Assembly: GCA_028554755.1 (NCBI GenBank)
Contig: JAPTOF010000015.1
Location: forward strand, 12,473,501-12,537,500
Direction: 5' to 3'
DNA: 64,000 nucleotides
Source of the DNA: Cordia subcordata
Lineage: Eukaryota > Streptophyta > Magnoliopsida > Boraginales > Cordiaceae
Shown here: in pieces, positions 58,661-64,000 of the stretch
Position numbering within the stretch: position 1 is the stretch's first letter
Layout of the letters: each line of letters opens with the position of its first letter
The notes under the pieces: generated by a model
Seen by the model: the letters and a program-made list of their open reading frames with translations, nothing else
Databases searched by the model: none
What the model was told of the DNA's origin: nothing
Position numbers and translations under genes: made by a program

Positions 58661-59774
58661 AAAAAATATTTTTTTTAAAAAATATTTAGTGTAGGAGTAT
58701 GTTGCTCTGTAGGAGCATGGTGATGCAGGACCATGATATAAGGTCCCATCTTTCTACTTCTACACTCTCTATTTAATTTTACTTTTAACATTTTCTTTTT
58801 ATTTTGGATACATATTATTTTATGATTTTTATAAAAAAATTTAAAGCCAATATTAAAAATTTGATATTAATATTAATTTTTAGTTTAAATTCTTATTTTT
58901 TAATAATAAAATTAGTAAATCAAAATTAATAAAATATTAATTAAGTATATTAATGTTAAACTTGTACAATGTATAAATGTAATTAAAAATATTTTTAAAT
59001 TTTTTAACAGTCAACAATAACTCATAAAAATAAAAAAATCGTTGGTGTTAAAAAGAGAGGGAGATGTAGAGAAAACTTTGACTTGCCAAATTTGATAAGC
59101 CAAAAAGAATTCTTAGAACTCCCTACAATTATAGGGAGCATTATAGAAGCCTCCCTACAATGGCAAGAATTGCCATTATAAGGAGACCATTGGCATGTAG
59201 GGTCTGTTGAAGTTGGCCTTAAAAAAGGACCAAGCAACGAGCAAAGCTTTTAGTAGGGGCCGAAGCAAAGGGAAGCAACAAAACAAAAAGAAATAAGGAG
59301 CTTTGCTCCATTTCGGGCAGAAAAAAAATTGAAAAATATATTTCTTTTCTTGTTCTTTTTCTTTATTTTCTTTTAACGTCAAGTAACTAAACTGGGGCTG
59401 CATTTTATAGATTTTTGAAGACTTTGTGGAGCAAATTTTTGGATCAAGAAATTGGAGAAACAGTGGGTTTTGAGCTACAAACAAGAACGGGTGATATCTA
59501 CTCAAATTTTAAGCTTTTAAGACAACATTTTAATACTTCTAAATTTTAGTTTCAGACTTAATTCATGTAATGACATGTTGAGTTAGAGTATTAAACCTGG
59601 GGTTTGGATTTTGATTCCTATGAATTGGTTTTTGTGCTTTGTGCATTCTATTCTTAAATTTTGGCGTGTAATTACATGATACGCTCATTAACTGCTCATG
59701 GCTTTTATTTTGCACATCTATGTGTATGATTTAAGCTTTAATTAAGTCAAGTAATCTTGTTTTGCCACGACAAA
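58661..59774. other. Non-coding stretch, possibly an old LTR leader
   Basis: AT-rich to about 59040. The following part (59280-59770) has the same general make-up as 900-1380 at the left edge (an 'acatgttga.tta' block, 'ttggattttgattt'), and both are followed by a Tourist-like MITE. No ends or gene could be set. Confidence 0.3.
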
Positions 59775-60214
59775 GAGGGTGTTTGGTTTGGCTTTTTTTT
59801 TTGTCAAATCTGCTTAAAATTTAATTTAAGCTAATGAAAGTGTTTGTTTTAATTAAAAAAGTACTTTTTTAAGTGGCTTCCTAATATTTACTTTTTATGG
59901 TTTTAAGCACTTTGAAAAAAATAAATTTGACCAAATCATTTACTATCTTGTCCTTACCTTTTTATTTTTATTACTAAAATATTTTTGCTATTTTATCTTA
60001 TACTTACCTTTTTAAATCTATTTTAATGTCTTTAATAGTTACTTTAATCATATAACTTAATTTTTTACCCACTTTAATCAAACATATAAATATTTATTTT
60101 TATAACTACAATTTTTATTTAAACACGTAACTACTTAAAGTCGACAATAAAAAAAGCTACTTAAAACCAGAAATGCATTGAGTAGCTTTTTGATGAGTCA
60201 ATCCAAACACCCTC
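59775..60214. mobile_element. Tourist-like MITE
   Basis: 440 bp, GAGGGTGTTTGGTTTGGC at the left and TCAATCCAAACACCCTC at the right. The right flank is TAA and the left flank AAA. The interior is A/T-rich and holds no ORF. Confidence 0.65.
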
Positions 60215-60377
60215 TAAGACTAATCAGTCTTCAGTTTAGTGTGTAACACCGTTAATACTTAAGCCTTAGTCGAATACTAGTTTTAAAACGAACCAAGCTA
60301 CACCTAATTGAGCCTAAAATTACTAATTCCGACCTTAGTCTGAAACAAAATTAAAGTTAGAGTTGTAATTGGTTACA

Positions 60378-60492
60378 GGCTATTTGGTTTTTCTTATTTG
60401 TGACTTATAAGCACCAAATAATAAAAACTATGTGAGAGGATTTTTTTCTAAGTACTGATAAGTACCAAAATAAGCCAAGCCAAACACCCTCT
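60378..60492. mobile_element. Tourist-like MITE, left member of a pair
   Basis: It starts GGCTATTTGGTTTTTCTTAT and ends AAGCCAAGCCAAACACCCTC. The ends are inverse with several changes. No clear target duplication. It lies 10 bp from the next copy. Confidence 0.55.
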
Positions 60493-60502
60493 TCAATAGT
60501 AA

Positions 60503-60621
60503 GAGGGCGTTTGGCTTTGCTTATTTGGGACTTATAAGTACTTAAATAATAAAAAATATATAAAATAGTACTTTTTTTAAGTGCTTATGAACACCCAAAA
60601 TAAGCAAAGCCAAACACCCTC
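60503..60621. mobile_element. Tourist-like MITE, right member of a pair, TAA duplication
   Basis: 119 bp with near-perfect ends GAGGGCGTTTGGCTTTGCTT and AAGCAAAGCCAAACACCCTC, flanked by TAA (60500-60502, 60622-60624). It is mostly two arms with a short loop. Confidence 0.8.
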
Positions 60622-61552
60622 TAAGTCTTGGTCAAGAACCAAGTGTATTGGCTTAAACCCTAGGTGTACTGGACGTGATGACACTCTAATTAAGCTAAGA
60701 TTGGTGATAGAGTTGCATCATCAACTAAGATAATATAGGTAAGGACAGGGTAAGGCACGAGAGTCCATTCACACACACCGAATTCCCGAATAATTGACTC
60801 GATTGGGGATAGAGATGCACTATTGACGTTGGGTAGACTTTTTATGGTTGCAAGGATAGAGACAAGACTTCGATAAATACAACGGTAAAAGGCACCAAAA
60901 GAAGGAGAAACAGTAATAAATATCTTACCCTCATTAGCCATGCAACAATCTAGCTACAATTAATCTCAAGCAAATTAACTTTCTGCTTATTCGAATTTAA
61001 TTTAAAATTGAGTAAACCTCCACATATATATATATATATATGTATATGTATATATTGGTGCCAATAAGCCAAATATGAGACATTAATATAATTTTAGTTA
61101 GCTTATAAACATTAGTATACACATAAAATAATATGAGTATCATTAATCAAAATTAATATTAAACATATTAAGGACATTAATATAATTCTAGTTAAATCAT
61201 AACCTTTAAATATGAATCTATATACAAAACCCGAACACGATAGCATAGAATACAACTAACCAATGTTAGCCAAGAGTACACCTCTCGGTACCAGAGATAG
61301 GACACACCATGATATAAGGAGCAACAATAGAGAAGTCTCATTTAGTGGAAGAACCTCCCGACGCTATGAGAGTTTTGTCGAGTGATGATGGTAGAGGTGT
61401 TTTGACTCCTATTCTTCTTAAATGCTTTCCTTTAAAATAAAAATCCACACACAATAGAAGAAGCCCATAAAAAGATGAAGCACAAGCCCGGTAAGTAGAC
61501 CAAAATTTACCACCCTATCTCCAAACAGCATAACCAAAGTAATTCTTGCCCA

Positions 61553-61685
61553 TTAATAATTTAGTGGTTCAATAGTATGTCTCTCACTTATAGTGTGAGC
61601 GGTCCTGAGATTGATTTTCATTATTTGCATGTATTAAGTACTCGACTTTTGGCCTACCTTGAAGAGTAAAAAAATGTTATTCCTT
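61553..61685 (+). mobile_element. SINE-like unit
   Basis: TTTAGTGGTTCAATAGTATG resembles a tRNA-type A box. GGTCCTGAGATTGATTTTC about 30 bases later resembles a B box. The block is present only in copy B of the duplicated segment, so it is an insertion of about 130 bp. Its 3' tail is A-rich (GAGTAAAAAAATG). Confidence 0.45.
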
Positions 61686-61707
61686 CACAGTTTCGAGAAA
61701 TTCTTAA

Positions 61708-61940
61708 GGCTTATTTGGATTTTTTTAAAGTACTTTTAAAAATTTTTGAAAAAAGTACTTTTTTTTTAAGAAGTTAAAAGTTCTAACTTCTAGAAAAAAG
61801 TTGAAATTGAGCTTTTTGTCAGGGTTTAAATTTTTTTTTTTTGAAATCTAATCCAAATACGTATTACAAAAAAAGATGTGGTTTTTCAGAGAAAAAAATA
61901 CTATTCTATCTAAAAAAAAAAAAATCAATCCAGACATGCC
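61708..61940. mobile_element. MITE flanked by TTAA
   Basis: 233 bp, GGCTTATTTGGATTTTTTT at the left and AATCAATCCAGACATGCC at the right, with TTAA on both sides. Copy A of the duplicated segment has uninterrupted sequence at this place (ATTCTTAGTCTTC). The interior folds (AAAGTACTTTT motifs). Confidence 0.7.
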
Positions 61941-62495
61941 TTAAATCCTCATAATCTTGATTGTAGGGTTTAGGGTTTACAATTTACATCACTCTTAACC
62001 CTAAAATAGTTGTAAAATAACCATTAACATGCAAGTGGATAGCAAAGATGACTTTGACAATCAATTATTCGGAGCACCATCAACTAGTCAAGTTGCTCTC
62101 AATCGTGTGGTTTCTTTCACGACCAGTTAAAGAATACTCTAAATTAAGCAATGACGACAACTTGGCCTTATTCAGTTTCCAACACTCTTTTGATGAATTC
62201 TTGTAGTAATAACATTCCAAGTCTTACTTTCCTTGGTCCACGCAAATGGCTTAGTGGACACATGGAAACTATTACTTCTTCGCTATGCATTGCATAGGAC
62301 CACTACTAAGTTAAGCAGGAGATTAGAATAGGAACTGCAGAAGTCAATCAATCAAATCAATGGAGTCTTCTCATTTCATCTCTACAATTTTCAATGGTCC
62401 AATGCATTAAACGGATAATTTTTAATTTTACCCTTTTTTTAAAAATTATTGTAAAAATACCCTAGTTTTAAAATTATTTGCAAAAATACCCTCTT

Positions 62496-62739
62496 CGGTA
62501 AGTCATCTACCGAAACGGTAGGTGACTTACCGTTTCCATTAATTCCGGGAATAAAAAAATTTTAAAAAAGCCGTTGGGAATTTAAATACTTTCGGTAAGT
62601 CACCTATCGAAATAAGCACAGAAGCGGTAGGTGACTTACCGTGTACTGTTTTACCGAGATGCATTAAAATAAAAAAAAAAAACCATTGGGCCATTATGAT
62701 TTTCGGTAAGTCACCTACTGAACGGTAGGTGACTTACCA
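62496..62739. repeat. Three tandem hairpins with a shared 17-bp arm
   Basis: The arm pairs are 62496-62512/62516-62532, 62593-62609/62625-62641 and 62704-62720/62723-62739. The left arm is CGGTAAGTCACCTACCG and the right arm its inverse, with 1 or 2 changes. Loops are 3, 15 and 2 bases. Each is followed by an A-rich stretch and 'ccattggg..' or 'ccgttggga', giving a unit of about 100-110 bp. Each arm also carries its own 5-bp inverted ends (CGGTA/TACCG). Confidence 0.85.
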
Positions 62740-62750
62740 TTTATTTTGGC

Positions 62751-62758
62751 TATAAATA
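62751..62758 (+). promoter_or_regulatory. TATA box downstream of the hairpin array
   Basis: TATAAATA lies 12 bases after the last hairpin arm, followed by a C-rich leader. It probably serves the ORF that begins at 63905. Confidence 0.5.
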
Positions 62759-62905
62759 CCCCCTCCCCCTCCCCATTTTTCCCCACACCCGAGTTTACCC
62801 CACCCCTCACCCTTCCCAGCTTTGATATTGTGTGAAAAAAAATATTTTTTGGTCCTTTTTTTTTACAAAAAAGTTTGCTCCAGGCGTAGGAAAGTGCCTT
62901 TACTT

Positions 62906-63895
62906 GTAAGTTTTCTACATTCTCGCCTATTTATTTGTTATATATTGAATTTTATATGTATATACATGTTGTTAATATGCATCGTATGTATGTATATATG
63001 TAATGTATATAGCATGTATGTATGTATATAGTATATGTACATGTGATATTAAAATGTCTACAATCTTGATATGTATTATTATGTGTGTTATATATGTGTG
63101 TTTATTTTAGTTGCATATATGTGGGTGTGTGTTTATTTTACATGCATATGTATATATTTTTTTCACATGCATATGAATAGGATATTTATAGTAATTTTGT
63201 AATGTATGACCTTTTCGTTTGGTAGAGATTTATAGTATTTAAAAAATGTAGAAAGATTTTAGAAGTTGATTCCGAATTTTAGAAATCTCATAAAATTTAG
63301 AAATATTTTAGAAGAAGTTATGAATTTTAGAAATTTCATAGAGCCGAGATTTATAGTATTTAGAAAATTTAGAAAGATTTTAGAAGAAGTTATGAATTTT
63401 AGAAATTTCATAGAGCCGAGATTTATAGTATTTAAAAAATTTAGAAAGATTTTATAAAAAGTTATGAAAATTTAGAAAGATTTTAGAAGAAGTTATGAAT
63501 TTTAGAAATTTCATAGAGTCGAGATTTATAGTATTTAGAAAATTTAGAAAGATTTTATAAAAAGTTATGAAAATTTAGAAAGATTTTAGAAATTGCTTTT
63601 AGAAAAAGTTATTAGGAATATGGTGTCGTTTATTAGGAACGAAAACTATATTTAGTTAGTTAGAAACGTAATATAATTCAATAGAAAATTAATTTAATTT
63701 GTTGAAAAATAATTCCTAAGGAATTTCCTTAGGATTTTCTTAAAATGTACTAGGAAATTATTTGATTAGAAGATTAATATAAATGTTTGTAACTTATTAG
63801 CAAAATTGTACAACTGTCTAGGAATAAGAATATGGTTTATTTGCTAGAAAATTATTATAAAAAATTAGTTACGCATATTAACTATTTGATCGTAG
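62906..63895 (+). other. Possible leader intron
   Basis: CTT/GTAAGTTTT at 62905-62906 fits a donor. GATCGTAG ending at 63895, nine bases before the ATG, fits an acceptor. The interval has no gene, carries TA/TG-rich sequence (62950-63190) and the 72-bp repeats. Inferred only. Confidence 0.35.
63240..63600. repeat. Tandem repeats, unit about 72 bp
   Basis: 'gaagttatgaattttagaaa' followed by 'tttcatagag.cgagattta' and 'tagtattta.aaaatttaga' recurs three times, with a shorter 33-bp sub-repeat added in the later copies. The unit length is a multiple of three, which makes a false open frame (63266-63457). Confidence 0.8.
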
Positions 63896-63904
63896 GATAA
63901 TATC

Positions 63905-64000
63905 ATGGATGTCGGCCTTAGACCCCAGGATGCATCCTTTTTGGTGCATTACGCCCAGCATAGGACGCAGATTTTGACGGGGGAGACTGCGTCGAAGGAT
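63905..64000 (+). CDS. Start of a probable plant-mobile-domain (PMD) transposon-type protein, runs off the window
   Basis: The last 96 bases are one open frame of 32 codons starting MDVGLRPQDASFLVHYAQHR. The 'D.G..P.D.S.L..Q..HR...' opening resembles proteins annotated as PMD or 'Ser/Thr phosphatase 7 long form homolog' in plants, often carried by Mutator-type transposons. Codon use is more GC-rich than the surroundings, which supports a real exon. A TATA box, a possible leader intron and the hairpin array lie upstream. Too little is present to be certain of the family. Confidence 0.45.
   Translation, partial: MDVGLRPQDASFLVHYAQHRTQILTGETASKD

Larger units (their letters stand above)
60945..62410. 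repeat. Duplicated segment, copy B
   Basis: A direct repeat of 56100-57745. It lacks the TRIM-like element but carries two insertions absent from copy A: a SINE-like unit (about 61553-61685) and a MITE (61708-61940). A (TA)n tract at 61022-61042 also differs. Non-coding. Confidence 0.85.

Noticed and set aside
62496..62739. CRISPR-like array
   Set aside because: Only three units, each a hairpin with no unique spacers. The context is plant nuclear DNA.

Overview
This is plant nuclear DNA from a eudicot-type genome: AT-rich, intron-rich and packed with transposable elements. The species cannot be told from sequence alone. One conventional host gene is clear: a complete 17-exon RNR1 gene (large subunit of ribonucleotide reductase) on the + strand at 41181-46601. 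It has an E2F-type site, a TATA box and a tiny upstream ORF. Almost everything else is transposon-derived.

Left part (1-34058). A partial LTR with an inserted Tourist-like MITE (1-2189) is followed by a solo Athila-type LTR (2680-4444), a 161-bp tandem repeat and a decayed Ulp1-protease-like transposon gene. Next is a PIF/Harbinger element whose transposase gene is cut in two (8369-8848 and 19580-20377). It is split by a 10.7-kb Tat/Retand-type Ty3 retrotransposon (8849-about 19578) that carries an antisense ORF and has no visible 3' LTR. That retrotransposon is itself interrupted by a second solo Athila-type LTR with a perfect ACAGC target-site duplication (12905-14516). A further LTR (about 21575-34058) is interrupted by a structurally complete Athila-type element on the - strand (21994-32879). 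This element has 1.78-kb LTRs, a GTAAT target-site duplication, a tRNA-Asp primer-binding site, and broken gag and pol. All four LTR copies of this family share palindromic sites just upstream of the TATA box and a short hairpin whose stem shows compensatory changes.

Middle part (34059-46601). Remnants of a Ty1/copia polyprotein (- strand) and two LINE fragments precede a MITE with duplicated ends, the RNR1 promoter and the RNR1 gene.

Right part (46602-64000). This holds microsatellites, SINE-like sequences, LTR-like blocks, several Tourist-like MITEs with TAA target sites, and a LINE whose two halves lie in opposite orientation. A directly repeated segment of about 1.5 kb (near 56100-57745 and 60945-62410) has copies that differ by clean insertions: a TRIM-like element with target duplication AGCCA in one copy, a SINE-like unit and a MITE in the other. 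The right edge holds three tandem hairpins, a TATA box, a repeat-filled leader and the first 32 codons of a probable plant-mobile-domain (PMD) transposon gene that runs off the window.

No defence-like or wholly new gene system is evident. The most unusual signals are the covarying hairpin and palindromic promoter sites of the Athila-type LTRs, the triple hairpin before the PMD-like ORF, and the natural empty sites in the duplicated segment.
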